From NCBI RefSeq assembly GCF_040869045.1, contig NC_090319.1, positions 48,456,779-48,520,778 of the forward strand: a stretch of 64,000 nt of DNA, read 5' to 3'. The translations under genes and the position numbers were made by a program. Under the pieces are notes generated by a model. The model saw only the letters and a list, made by a program, of their open reading frames with translations, was not told the origin of the DNA and searched no databases. Below, piece by piece: positions 43,732 to 53,689 of the stretch. The stretch's first letter is position 1. Every line of letters begins with the position of its first letter. The DNA is from Eurosta solidaginis. Taxonomy: Eukaryota > Arthropoda > Insecta > Diptera > Tephritidae.

Positions 43732-45478
43732 ACAGAGTGGCGTTTATAAAAGACAGTAGGGGGTGTCTGAATTGCCTCTCAGCGAAACACACAGTATCCA
43801 AATGTACGTGCTCCTTTAATTGTAGCATTTGCCATCTCAGGCATCATACACTCCTGCATATTCAACAAAATGCGGGCACGAGTGCAAGACCAACCACAAC
43901 CCAACAAGCACAGTTAGATCAAAGACCATCTACTTCGGCACAGGCTCAGGCCCAACGTCAGTTTGCCACGGCAAATAATCAACCAACCAACTTCAATTCC
44001 TGTGTCGCGAATACAAGCAAGGGGGTTCTATTAGGTACTGCGCAAGTCAATATCTTTTATAACAACGAAAACTTTTCGGCCCGCGCCCTAATAGACTCCG
44101 GATCAGAGTGCTCGTTCATTTCGGAACGACTTAAGAGAAGGATAAATTTGCCCTGTCGGAAGCTAAATGCACAAGTGTCAGGGATAAACAACACGGTGTC
44201 AGCCCAAGTGAAAGAGGCATGCTTCATTCAGTTGCGGTCATCAATAAACCCGAGTGTACGCATACACACTACAGCATTGGTTTTAGCCCAGCTCACCGGC
44301 AATCTGCCAACCTGTCAAATTGACCCCATGACACACCAAGTCTTCCCGGACTTGGTGCTAGCAGATCGGAGCTTCTTCGTAAATGAACAAGTAGATCTTA
44401 TTTTGGGTGGGGATATTTACGCGCAGATAATGCTGGGCGGTATACGGAAAAATGTTTTAGGCACCCTCCTTGCGCAGGAAACTGTATTTGGCTGGATATT
44501 AACTGGCCAAATGGAAGCGGCCAGCCCAGCCGGCAGGGATGTGTCATTTTTTAATGAGGTATCACTGGATAAACAAATAGCGTCATTTTGGGAACTGGAA
44601 GACATTCCCAAAAACCATATTTATACCAAAGACGAAAATTACTGCGAGGAGTTGTATCAAAAAACCACCAAAAGAAATGAGGATGGCAAATATATCGTGT
44701 CTTTGCCTTTTAAGCAGGATTTTAAAAAGGGTATCTCATTAGGACCGTCGCTAAAGAGCGCGTGCTCACAATTTTTCAGAAATGAAACCCGGTTAGCGAA
44801 AAATCCCGAATTGCAGACAGAATATAACCGAGTCGTATCAGAATATGAAACGTTAGCTCATATGGCACGAGTAGAAGAGCATGTTCCGGCAGATACATGC
44901 GATACCTATTTTTTACCCCATCACGCAGTCATTAAGGAAGAAAGCACCACCACTAAAGTGAGAGTTGTTTTTAACGCCTCCTGTCCCACTGCTAATGGAA
45001 TCAGTCTAAATGATGTCCTGCATTCAGGCCCAGTCCTTCAGAGTGATCTAACAATTCTCATACTCCGTTGGAGATTGTTCCGATACGTATTCAACAGTGA
45101 CATCGAAAAGATGTACCGGCAGATATTGCTAGAGCCCAGGGACACCAGGTATCAACGCATCGTCTTCAGGTCATCCACCAGCGAACCCATCAGCATATAC
45201 GAATTGAAGACGGTGACCTTCGGAGTAAACTGCGCGCCCTACCTGGCCATAAGGACCCTTCTTCAACTAGCAGAGGACGTAGAGGAAACCTATCCCATCG
45301 CATCGGACATCCTACGAGAGTTTATGTATGTCGACGACGTTTTAGCGGGCGGACACACCATTGCCACCGCCACGAAGGCAAGGGACGAAATTCAAGCGGC
45401 ATTACAATCAGCCGGCTTCTCCCTCAGGAAGTGGACTTCCAATTGCGACCAACTACTGGAAGGTATTCCAAGATCGGA
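43699..45478 (+). pseudogene. Gag zinc fingers, A16 protease and RT of BEL-2
   Basis: Open frame (ATG at 43737, but true continuation of gag). Zinc cluster 'CLNCLSAKHTVSKC' and 'CSICHLRHHTLLH'; A16 protease 'ARALIDSGSECSFISERL' with the catalytic D-S-G intact, and 'VDLILGGDIYAQIML', 'LLAQETVFGWILTG'. RT follows: 'YFLPHHAVIKEESTTTKVR', 'FNASCPTANGISLNDVL', 'FNSDIEKMYRQILLEP' (first Asp), 'KTVTFGVNCAPYLAIRTLL', 'FMYVDDVLAGG' (YVDD). After 'LRKWTSNCDQLLEGIP' the sequence jumps to the pre-integrase region, so the RT thumb and RNase H are deleted (about 1.2 kb compared with BEL-3). This would be a catalytically plausible palm but not a full enzyme. Confidence 0.88.
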
Positions 45479-46360
45479 GCAAAGAGCGAGGTACTACCAC
45501 TGAACCCATTCTTAGATGAAAGAGGGGTTATGAGGGCAGGCGGCCGCCTCGAAGCTTCCGAAGATATCCCGTACAACGAGCGACATCCAGTCATTTTGCC
45601 GTATAATTGCCAGTTGTCGCGTCTTATTGTAAAGTTTACCCATAGGATCTCACTCCATGGGGAAAACCAACTTATGCTACGCCTCATCCGTACGCAGTAT
45701 TGGATACCACGGGTCAAGAACATGATAAAATCGACAATCCACAATTGCAAGGAATGCACGATTTACCGAAAACGTGTTCAAACCCAGCTAATGGGTATTT
45801 TACCCAAGGAGAGGACTACGTACTCACGGGCATTCACAAACACAGGAGTTGATTTTGCGGGACCCTTCGATATAAAGAACTTTCGAGGGCGAGGTTGTAG
45901 AATGTCGAAGGGGTATGTGTGCTTGTTCGTTTGCTTTGCAACGAAAGCGATTCACCTGGAACCCACCTCCGACCTCAGCACCCAATCATTTTTAGCAGCA
46001 TTTGCGAGGTTCGTATCGCGAAGAGGCTGCCCTAGTAAAATGTTTTCCGACAATGGCACGAATTTTGTCGGAGCTTCGAGAGCACTTAAAGCGGAAATGA
46101 GGGAATTCCTACAAAATGCCCGCGATAACACCCTATCCAAGTACTCCCATCAATCCATATCGTGGCACTTCATTCCCGCATCAGCTCCTCACATGGGGGG
46201 ACTGTGGGAGGCGGGAGTGAAAAGTTTTAAAAGCCACTTCACAAAAATCGCTTCAAGCTGCAAATTCACCTTTGAGGAGTTTGCGACTTTGCTATGCAGG
46301 ATCGAAGCCTGCCTCAACTCCCGACCATTGAGCCCTGCGTTAAACAATTGCAACGTTTGA
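45431..46360 (+). pseudogene. Integrase of BEL-2, C-terminus lost
   Basis: 'LNPFLDERGVMRAGGRLEAS' leads into a zinc region ('HRISLHGENQLMLRLIRTQY', 'CKECTIYRKRVQTQLMG') and a complete catalytic core: 'NTGVDFAGPFDI' (Asp), 'MFSDNGTNFVGASRAL' (Asp) and 'SAPHMGGLWEAGVKSFKSHF' (Glu). Integrase inserts the DNA copy. After 'IEACLNSRPLSPA' (about 46345) it joins a host-like LRR sequence, so the DUF5641 domain present in BEL-3 (58480-58910) is missing. Confidence 0.88.
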
Positions 46361-46860
46361 ATGTGCGCAACAACAAGATAGTCTATATACCAGAGAGTGT
46401 TAGGTATTTACCAAATCTACGTTATATACATATACGTTACAATGATTATATATGCGATTGTCGTATGTACTGGTTGGGTGAATGGTTGAGCAATAGCAGT
46501 TCTAACTTACGTCGTTTGCGTTCGCATCAACGTGGTTTTCTCTATGAAGATACAGTTATGTTAGCAGATGCTACATCATCGATAGATAGAGGTGATAATA
46601 TTGGTAAATTAATTGATACGTTTGACTTGCTATCATGGACATCCTGGCGATATGGTGAATGTTTTGCGTCGTTTATATTGTTCCGGTGATAATGGCATCG
46701 TCGGAATCAAAAATGCATAAACTTTATTCCTCAGCAAAATTAGAGTACTTGTTTTCTGGTAGTCCAACGCCGGATGTTATCTGGGTTACACCGACCAATC
46801 AGATTTTACGTCATCATGCCGATCCCGATAAGCGTCATTATTAATCACAATGAAAAAGTG
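46350..46860 (+). pseudogene. Captured fragment of a host LRR/Ig-type cell-surface gene
   Basis: The frame 46294-46689 changes character at about 46350 to leucine-rich repeats: 'LQRLNVRNNKIVYIPESV' and 'LPNLRYIHIRYNDYICDCRM', the latter a typical LRR C-terminal cap with its first Cys pair, then 'YWLGEWLSNSSSNLRRL'. Next, 46659-46844 in another frame reads 'AKLEYLFSGSPTPDVIWVTP' and 'NQILRHHADPDKR', which resembles an Ig-like domain strand C region. LRR cap plus Ig domain is the layout of insect neuronal LRR-Ig receptors; I cannot name the gene. Stops, frame changes and lack of a signal peptide show that it is only a fragment, replacing the integrase tail. Confidence 0.65.
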
Positions 46861-48750
46861 ACTGGTCATTTGCCATTAACTTCTATCATAATGAAACGAG
46901 TTAGTGAGGAGAAATTACAAAACTTACTATAGTTACTATAGTTACCGCTTCACGATTTTGCGTGTCATAGTTACCGCTCTGCGTGCTGTCGCCGTCCACC
47001 GCGTGTTTGAATCAATTACTTTTTCATTCAGGAAGTGAAAAATTGTAGAAAACGTCAGAATCTCTACACCCACGTCTGACAGTCAAGGCATTGCAATCAT
47101 TGTGAATTCACAAAACATACGTTAGGCCTCATGCGCAATCACCTCGCACACTACACGTCACGCACTACACGTCACGCACTACATGCCGCACGAAATATCG
47201 AGCACAACACGCCACATCTGTCGCGTATTACATATCTCGATCAACCATTCATTTGGTCGAGATATAAAATACTTAATTCCACGAATCTCAACATTATCGA
47301 CAACACACGTCGAAAATAATGTTGAATGGTGGAAATGCAACTGCAGCAGCTATACCATTTCAGCCAAGTTGCGAACCGTTCCGTTCCGTGTGGTGGCAGT
47401 TTCTTGTGGCAAGACTAAAATACACCACAAATTATGTAGCACCAGATTCAGCGACATCGACCGACAAAGTCGACTCATTTAAAACAAAATAAAATACTAA
47501 AGCATCAGTTCCACTGAATGCATGGGTGCTAAAACCAGTTTAGCCCTTTTCCCTTATTGCTTTTTCACTATTTTGGCTGTTTTGAATGTCAAAATTTTCA
47601 TTCTGTTGAAAATATTTTTCAAAATAAAAGAAAAAGGCGCGCTCTGGTTCGCTATCATGGGGTTCCTTTTTTAAAAAAAAAAGGGAAACCATGAAAAAGA
47701 ACATAACCAAAACATGTCAACCCTTTATTTTTGGGGGAACAGTGGTCTCGCTTTCATCATAGAGATTGGTTTTGTGTTTTGAAGTTCCGATAAGGATTCG
47801 TCAGTATTTTTAGCTTGGAATGCAACCAAGAATAAAGTAATGTCATATGCTTTAGATACTACAAACAAGGCAAAATTAGAGTTTTTCGGTAAGATCATCC
47901 AAGTTCATATCGTGTCAGAACTCAAACGTGAATGTCCTCAAACACTTTCGCGACATGACCATTAGGTATCGTGACGCTGCCAAATTGGCAGCACCGCACA
48001 GCTGTCTCACTCCAATGATTGGAAGAGGTAGCAGCTGACAGCTCTACAAATTACCACACTCGATAGTGTAGTAAATCAACAAACACACCACAATTTGTGC
48101 TTCTCACACAACATGGCCCAAATCAACACAAAGAGTGTTCCCAGACAGCGAATAAAGGCCCCTTTACATCTGTCGCATATTTTATCTGCACGACGTCGCT
48201 TAAGGGACAATCTCATTCACCAGCTATCACCCTGCAAAAACGCTCTCGTCACTCCACGTCAGTTGACTAGTTATTTTACGATCATAGGTTATATTCATAG
48301 TCACATGTGCATGGGCGTGGGTAAGTTTTGTGACCAAATCTTTTGTAGGGATTGTCCACACAATAATCCAGCAAAGTTTTGCACCTTGTTGGTGGGAGCC
48401 CAGGGTGGTTTATAGTAAACATCACCACAATTTATAGCAAGTTACGGCAATTTAAAATACATTAGGGGGCACAAAGATAACCCCAAATCTTGAACTTTGT
48501 TTCTAATTTTTGTATACATGATTCTGTATACCTAAATTTGTATACCTGTTTCTAAATTTTGTATACCTAATTTTGTATGCCTAAATATGTATACCTGTTT
48601 CTAAATTTTGTATACCTCATTTTGTATACCGAAATTTGTATACCGGGTTCCGAAAAATTTTATTAGTCACAATTTTGAGGTAATCTCGTCACTCAGCCAC
48701 AACCAGATATTTTTTTTGAAAAATAATCGACACGTATATAATATGACTTA
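46861..48750. other. BEL-2 internal region of unknown origin
   Basis: About 1.9 kb with no domain I recognise. 47145-47200 has a short tandem repeat around 'CACTACACGTCACG'. 48525-48650 has alternating 'TTTGTATACCTGTTTCTAAA' and 'TTTGTATACCTAATTTTG' units. The frame 48095-48415 (106 codons) is basic and Ser-rich but unidentified. This region may be host DNA captured with the LRR fragment. Confidence 0.4.
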
Positions 48751-48756
48751 ATGAGT

Positions 48757-48766
48757 CTAATTGCAG
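48757..48766 (+). other. Splice-acceptor candidate before BEL-2 ORF3
   Basis: 'TCTAATTGCAG' ends at 48766, six bases before the ATG at 48772. 'CTTAAT' just upstream is a fair branch point. It would let ORF3 be made from a spliced RNA. Confidence 0.4.
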
Positions 48767-48771
48767 GCATC

Positions 48772-50022
48772 ATGACCCGCTACGGTCAACTGCGCAAGGC
48801 ATATGAAAAAAAGGCCAGCTATTTCAAGGTCCCATGCCATTTGTGTTCGGCTAGGCGTCCGATCCGTTTATGCCCAGTTTACCGTTCAAAGACGCCTGAG
48901 GAACGGATGCGCGAAGCTCTTCTGGGCAATTATTGTGGCAATTGCCTCTCCATGGCGCATCGCACGGCTGGTTGCACAAGCAACGGGAGATGTCGGCGAT
49001 GTGGCGAGAAACACCACACCACCCTTCACGTGGATGAGCAAGCCAAAGCCTCACGTGAGCCGTATAAGCCGTGGAGCGTACAGGTAGAGGAGGAAGAACG
49101 CGAGAACCTCGAAGGGGCGTTATCACTATACGCCTCCGATATTGAGGCGGAGGAGATGGAACGAGAAACCACGGAGAGGGACATCTATTCTCAACCGGCC
49201 TGCATGGTCCAAGAGAGATCGGAACCACTGCCTTTCCGACTCTCCGATAGATCGGAACCACTGCCCTTCCGACTATCAGGGGGATCGGAACCACGGCTCT
49301 TCCGACCCCTGTTACAACATGAGCGCCAACAGTCGAAAAGAACCCCTCACCGTCGTCGCCGACAACGACAACGCCCCCAGCTGACCAGCAACAACACAAA
49401 TCGCCGTCACGAAGCCATCACGACTAGCCTGCCTCGCTCTACGTCGACCGCCGCCGATTCTCGAGGGGTCAATGCCACTCGCCAGCTAAGGACGCCGCTA
49501 ACGTTCCGCAGTGGACGTACAGGGCTGGACCCCATCGCTGGACCGGTACTGCGGCCCATGATCTCGCTTTCGCCGACCGCTATCGTCAAAATAGAAGCTG
49601 GAGGACGACTACATCTGGTGCGAGCATTGATCGATGTTTGTTCGCCGTCAACCGTCATATCGGCCGACTTGGTCCGGGTTCTGCGGCTGGACGAAACTCG
49701 AGTGGGTAGCCAGACAGGCTGTGTGGTGTGTCTGCGGGGGAAGCACGGCGATAACAAACGCATTGCGACCCATGCCGTCGTCACGCCACATTTCCACCGA
49801 GTAGCGCCTAGTCACAGCCTGGATCCAGCCATCGCGGCTATGTATACACACATCTGTCTCGCCGATCCCAAATTCTACGTCGCGTCGCCAGTACGCCTAG
49901 TTCTCGGGGCAGACGTATATGCCGACATTATGCTGAATCAAGTTCTGCCAGCGTCATTCGGCCCGCTCTTGGCGCAAAGCACGATATTCGGCTTCGTGCT
50001 CTCTGGAGTATCCAGAGCCTAA
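48772..50022 (+). CDS. BEL-2 ORF3: second Gag-type zinc cluster plus A16-like protease fold, in env position
   Basis: An intact frame of about 416 codons (423 from the upstream ATG at 48751; I prefer 48772, which follows an acceptor-like AG). Residues about 20-90 hold zinc ligands in BEL Gag order: 'CHLCSARRPIRLCP', 'YCGNCLSMAHRTAGC', 'CRRCGEKHHTTLH'. A central Arg/Pro/Ser-rich part has three ~14-residue repeats ('RSEPLPFRLS'). Residues about 265-415 match the BEL A16 protease fold: 'LVRALIDVCSPSTVISADLV', then 'HICLADPKFYVASPVRLVLG', 'ADVYADIML' and 'LLAQSTIFGFVLSG'. The catalytic D-S/T-G is D-V-C. It lies after integrase, lacks capsid and RT, and stops before the 3' LTR. It is open over 1.25 kb in an otherwise damaged element. 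Function unknown; RNA binding or a non-enzymatic scaffold are guesses. Confidence 0.8.
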   Translation: MTRYGQLRKAYEKKASYFKVPCHLCSARRPIRLCPVYRSKTPEERMREALLGNYCGNCLSMAHRTAGCTSNGRCRRCGEKHHTTLHVDEQAKASREPYKPWSVQVEEEERENLEGALSLYASDIEAEEMERETTERDIYSQPACMVQERSEPLPFRLSDRSEPLPFRLSGGSEPRLFRPLLQHERQQSKRTPHRRRRQRQRPQLTSNNTNRRHEAITTSLPRSTSTAADSRGVNATRQLRTPLTFRSGRTGLDPIAGPVLRPMISLSPTAIVKIEAGGRLHLVRALIDVCSPSTVISADLVRVLRLDETRVGSQTGCVVCLRGKHGDNKRIATHAVVTPHFHRVAPSHSLDPAIAAMYTHICLADPKFYVASPVRLVLGADVYADIMLNQVLPASFGPLLAQSTIFGFVLSGVSRA

Positions 50023-50223
50023 AGGGTCGCAGATAAATATAAAAAAAAAAAAATGAATTTTGAATTTGCCTTTAAATTATGAATTTTGTAATAAAGAATA
50101 TGTTATACTTTGAACTCATGCGTACAGTATGTCCATCCACAAATTTCTCATCTTTCTCCTTCTAGATGTTGTCTACTCTAGCAGCAGGACAAGGCGACGT
50201 TGCGTACCGCAAAGGGGCCGGCA
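50023..50223. other. BEL-2 3' untranslated part with polypurine tract
   Basis: AT-rich sequence ending in AAAGGGGCCGGCA at 50211-50223, directly before the 3' LTR. Confidence 0.6.
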
Positions 50224-50696
50224 TGTTTAGGCCAGCAGGCTAACCCCAAAGGAAAATTAAGGGCCGGCCACCTTAATGCAATTTAATACAAAACCGCTTA
50301 TTTCTTACGGCCGTTAGCACTTATACTAAAAGAAAAAGTGACGTTTCGTTAAGTTACCCCTCCAAAGGCCTGTTAACTTTGGGGGTAAACGGAATGCGTG
50401 AAAAGGAAACTCTTTCACTTGGATTAAAACCGCAGCAGTTTACGCACGCTCGAACGTCTTGAAGCCGCAAGTTAAAACCACATCAAACGTCACACCGCCA
50501 GAACGCAGAGTCCCTGGATATATTAAAGGTAATATTGTAGCAATTGCATGCTTGCACCTTTAAACTCTCTTTCTGTTATTTTCCACTGCATATTTTTTGA
50601 AATAAAGTCTATTGAAATTTTAATATTAATCACTGCCTTTCTTTCCTAACCTCCATCGAGAGAAACTAGTCTGGAATCCGCCAGCTCAAGTTTTCA
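50224..50696 (+). repeat. BEL-2 3' LTR
   Basis: 473 bp, about six base differences from the 5' LTR, no indels by eye. Followed by the target duplication AAAAT. Confidence 0.9.
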
Positions 50697-51368
50697 AAAA
50701 TCATATTTAAATTAAATTTAAGGAAAGAAGCTTTTGTAAGTACAAGCTTATATTACTTGTTAATAAAACGAACTAAAAAGTAAAAAATAAAAGATTCAAA
50801 CACAGAAACAATTGTAAAAAATAAAATTAAAGAAAAATAAAACTTTTTTAAAAATAAGCTTTTATTGTTGGTTAATAAAATTAACAAAAAGTAAAAAATA
50901 AATTGACTGTAAAGAAATATAACACTTTATAAGTTCGTTGTAATCTTCAACGATAATTAGCCTTTTTCGTCTGCGACAAAAAAATTCTATATTGTACATA
51001 ATTATATATATTTAACATTAAAACTTTACACCTAAATTATTAAATCTTACAGCTTATATCACAGTCCTAATTGTTCTAATAAAAAGCGTGTTATATTTTG
51101 ATGGTATAATTAAGAACATTTAGGATCTCCTTTTCTTGCTATCACATTGTAACACGCTTTTATTAGAACAATTAGGACTGTGATATAAACTATAAGATTT
51201 CATAACTTAGGTGTAAAGTTTTTGTTAAAGTCTGCATTATCAACTACAAACCTCACCTGGAGGGGTCGCTGGTAGAAGACTCGCTGCAAGTACTCGTTGC
51301 GTTTTTGTCCTTTCTTGGACTTTGTTCCATCTTACGGATCCGTTAAATGGCATCAGTTCCTTGAAGTC

Positions 51369-51376
51369 TATAAAAG
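51369..51376 (+). promoter_or_regulatory. TATA box of the BEL-3 LTR
   Basis: TATAAAAG in the 5' LTR; the 3' LTR has CATAAAAG at the same place. Confidence 0.7.
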
Positions 51377-51426
51377 GGGCGAACAGTTATAGACTCGCCC
51401 TTAATCTATTATCAGCGATCCACCAG

Positions 51427-51432
51427 GTGAGT
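51427..51432 (+). other. Splice-donor candidate in the BEL-3 LTR
   Basis: CACCAG|GTGAGT matches the insect donor consensus closely and lies about 25 bases after the expected start of transcription. It is kept in the 3' LTR too (60367-60378 region). Confidence 0.55.
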
Positions 51433-51642
51433 GTTTGTCATTAGAAATTTTTAACCTTAATTTTCTCAATTGTGTTTGAATAAAAGCCTGGATATTTAAT
51501 TTATCTGTTTATTGTTGGACAGCTAGGCACAGCTGGTAAGCTTTCCGTTTCATTATCGCGAGTTTCAAGAACCGGCTCCCCATAGGTTACCCGTTTCCGG
51601 AATTCACGAGGAATTCCGGCTTCATTTATCCCCGCTCGAACA

Positions 51643-51661
51643 TGGTCCTTCGAGCCGGATC
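51643..51661 (+). other. BEL-3 primer-binding site, complementary to tRNA-Tyr
   Basis: TGGTCCTTCGAGCCGGATC directly after the LTR, identical to the BEL-1 site. Confidence 0.8.
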
Positions 51662-52399
51662 TTGAAACAATTTTTTTTTCATTTTTTGGTAATAAAACCA
51701 GCTGCCATTAGGTTTTCTTTTTGCCTATACGCGTGCAACAACAAAAATTCATATCTTTTGTCTTTTCCAACAATGTTGCTTTTTTAAAACCTGTCCACCA
51801 ACAATTGCCAAGTCCCATTGGAAACCAAACAAACACACCATACCAAAATCCATTGTGAATAAGCAGTGCAAGTAAGAAGCTGCTTGTTTACATTTGGTTT
51901 TTGACATTTAGAAGTTAGCCACCAGGAAAAACGATTTTGGTAAATTGGCTGGAGAAAACACAAGAAATTCGTGTTTTTATTGGACATTTTGCGGTCGCGA
52001 TCATCAAGAATTTCACCAGGACAGAAAAGGAAGAACCCCGGAGCAAAAGCAACGTGTTGAAGGCACCACGACTGCTCACACAGGAAGGTAACTGGTTCTG
52101 AACAAAAGGTAAAATTATTGTAATTCACGTGTATCCATTACCATAAACGGCATACGCTGCTCGTGAGTTGTTTATTTCCCTTTCCAGCTTTTCGTCCACA
52201 GCATATCACCCGTCTAATCTACCGGGAAGGAGGTCAGCGACAAGGAAACGCAATAAGTAGGTGAGCGTTAACCAGTTTTCGCTCCGACTCACCGAAAGAG
52301 TGTGGCCAGGACCACAATTAGAATACCGGTGTGATAAGGCTGTTAAGCGAAGAGTCCCCACCGATGGCCAGTGAATAAAAAGCCTTAGTAGTGAAAGTG

Positions 52400-52905
52400 A
52401 TTCAAAGTCCCTGAGTAGTAGGGCAGTGAGTGAAAAAACGTGCTTTAAAAGAGGGTGAATATACCCTCCAAAGAAAACGCTGAGCATACTAGGCCAGTTG
52501 CGAGTGAAGTGGAAAAGTCCCTGAAAGGCAGGGCAGTGAAGCTATATAAAGGTGCCTAAAAAGAGGGTGAATATACCCCAAAAAAGCAGAGCATACTAGG
52601 CCAGTTGTGCGTGTGTGCAAAAGTCCCTGAAAAACAGGGCAGTGAATTGAAAAAGGTGCTTCAAAAAAGGGTGAACCTACCCCCCAAAAATGCAGAGTAT
52701 CCAGGTAAAAGTGTTTGTGAGTAAAGTCCCTGAAAGGCAGGGCATTGAAGCGATAAAGGTGCCTAAAAAGAGGGTGAATATACCCCAAAAAAGCAGAACA
52801 TACTAGGCCAGTTGTGTGTGTGTGCAAAAGTCCCTGAAAAACAGGGCAGTGAATTGAAAAAGGTGCTTTAAAAAAGGGTGAGTATACTCCCCAAAAAAAG
52901 CTATA
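52400..52905 (+). repeat. Tandem array in BEL-3 leader, ~105-bp unit, 5 copies
   Basis: 'AGTCCCTGA' recurs at 52406, 52516, 52622, 52725 and 52829. Units share 'CAGGGCAGTGAA', 'AGAGGGTGAATATACCCC' and 'CATACTAGGCCAGTTG'. Alternate units are more alike, pointing to a two-unit duplication. Confidence 0.85.
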
Positions 52906-53049
52906 CGGAGTCATCAAGAGGCAGGCTAGCCACGGTCCAAGATTTCAGACGGTCAGCTCTAAAACGGGCATAGATAGAAGGAAGACGTGTGGCAGTTACA
53001 GGCCAGGTAAGTAATTTATCCTGAACTCACTTCCCCATGTCTGTCTGTG

Positions 53050-53270
53050 TAGGTATCGGCCCATACGAACGGCCCACTGCTTTTGAAATCGGGTAAGCGG
53101 ACCAGCACCATCTCAAAGGCCCTCACGCACGGCCCGCCGAATTGGAAAGCAATAATGTAGCGCAACCTTTTCAAGGCCCAGACGAACGGCCCATCGCTTT
53201 GGATAACACGCAACACATCCTAAAAGGCCCACACTAACGGCCCACCGCTTTGGGAATCTGCAAGCGCCGC
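53050..53270 (+). repeat. Tandem array in BEL-3 leader, ~55-60-bp unit, 4 copies
   Basis: Each copy has the pattern 'GGCCCAxACxAACGGCCCA' followed by 'CGCTTTGG' or a variant, then spacer. Confidence 0.75.
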
Positions 53271-53360
53271 CCTCCAGTAAGTCGACCAACGGTAAGCACT
53301 AAGCGGGTGAGTGTGTTTTTTGGATTTTGCCTATTATAAGTTGTATATTGATACTTAGTT

Positions 53361-53640
53361 ATCAAACCCCTTAAGGGGCAGTGAACACAGTACCCCTTGT
53401 CGCTCATCACCCCCCTCCGCAGTGTTAAGGCAATTTTACCTCCCTTGTGTACCCACACGACCGCGAAGAGTGGCCGATTTTTTTCTGATTGGTATCTAGC
53501 TTAGCAAGCCCCTTACGTTGCGGCGAACGCAGTACTCCCTTCCTCGCTCCCCACTCCCCTCAACAGCGTTAAAGGCAATTTACCCCCCTTGCATACCCAC
53601 ACGACCACGAAGAGTGCCGGTTTTTCTGAGGTTGAATTGC
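53361..53640 (+). repeat. Two copies of a ~150-bp unit in BEL-3 leader
   Basis: Both have 'CGCAGTxxTCCCTT'-like sequence, 'GGCAATTTTACC' or 'GGCAATTTACCC', 'ACCCACACGACC' and 'CGAAGAGTG'. Confidence 0.75.
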
Positions 53641-53689
53641 AACCTATCTTACCAGTTTACGAATATTTATTGATCCTGGGTCCTTGAAC

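Larger units (their letters stand above)
40968..50696 (+). mobile_element. BEL-2: BEL/Pao retrotransposon (9.7 kb) with extra ORF and host gene fragment
   Basis: Two 473-bp LTRs (40968-41440, 50224-50696) with about six differences by eye, flanked by AAAAT (40963-40967, 50697-50701). Order: LTR, primer site, leader, gag-PR-RT, a large deletion, integrase, host LRR-like fragment, unknown spacer, ORF3 (48772-50022), polypurine tract, LTR. RNase H and the integrase C-terminus are missing. The element was still mobile after most changes, because both LTRs and the target duplication are neat. Confidence 0.9.
51223..51642 (+). repeat. BEL-3 5' LTR
   Basis: Starts TGTTAAAGTCTGC, ends CGCTCGAACA. 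TATAAAAG at 51369-51376 is a clear TATA box and AATAAA at 51478-51483 a polyadenylation signal, so R lies between about 51400 and 51500. It has ~55 bp ('CCCCATAGGTTACCCG' onward) not in the 3' LTR. Confidence 0.9.
51662..53689. other. BEL-3 leader
   Basis: About 2 kb without real genes, largely made of three sets of tandem repeats listed separately. A consensus donor CAG|GTAAGT lies at 53003-53011. Confidence 0.6.

Noticed and set aside
48851..49851. Long minus-strand frames (182, 125 and 67 codons) opposite BEL-2 ORF3
   Set aside because: They are shadows of the GC-rich ORF3 frame, which has clear domains on the plus strand.
52206..52917. Minus-strand frames with FHCPVFQGLLHTHTTGLVCSA-type repeats
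   Set aside because: They follow the 105-bp leader array of BEL-3 and have no relation to known proteins.
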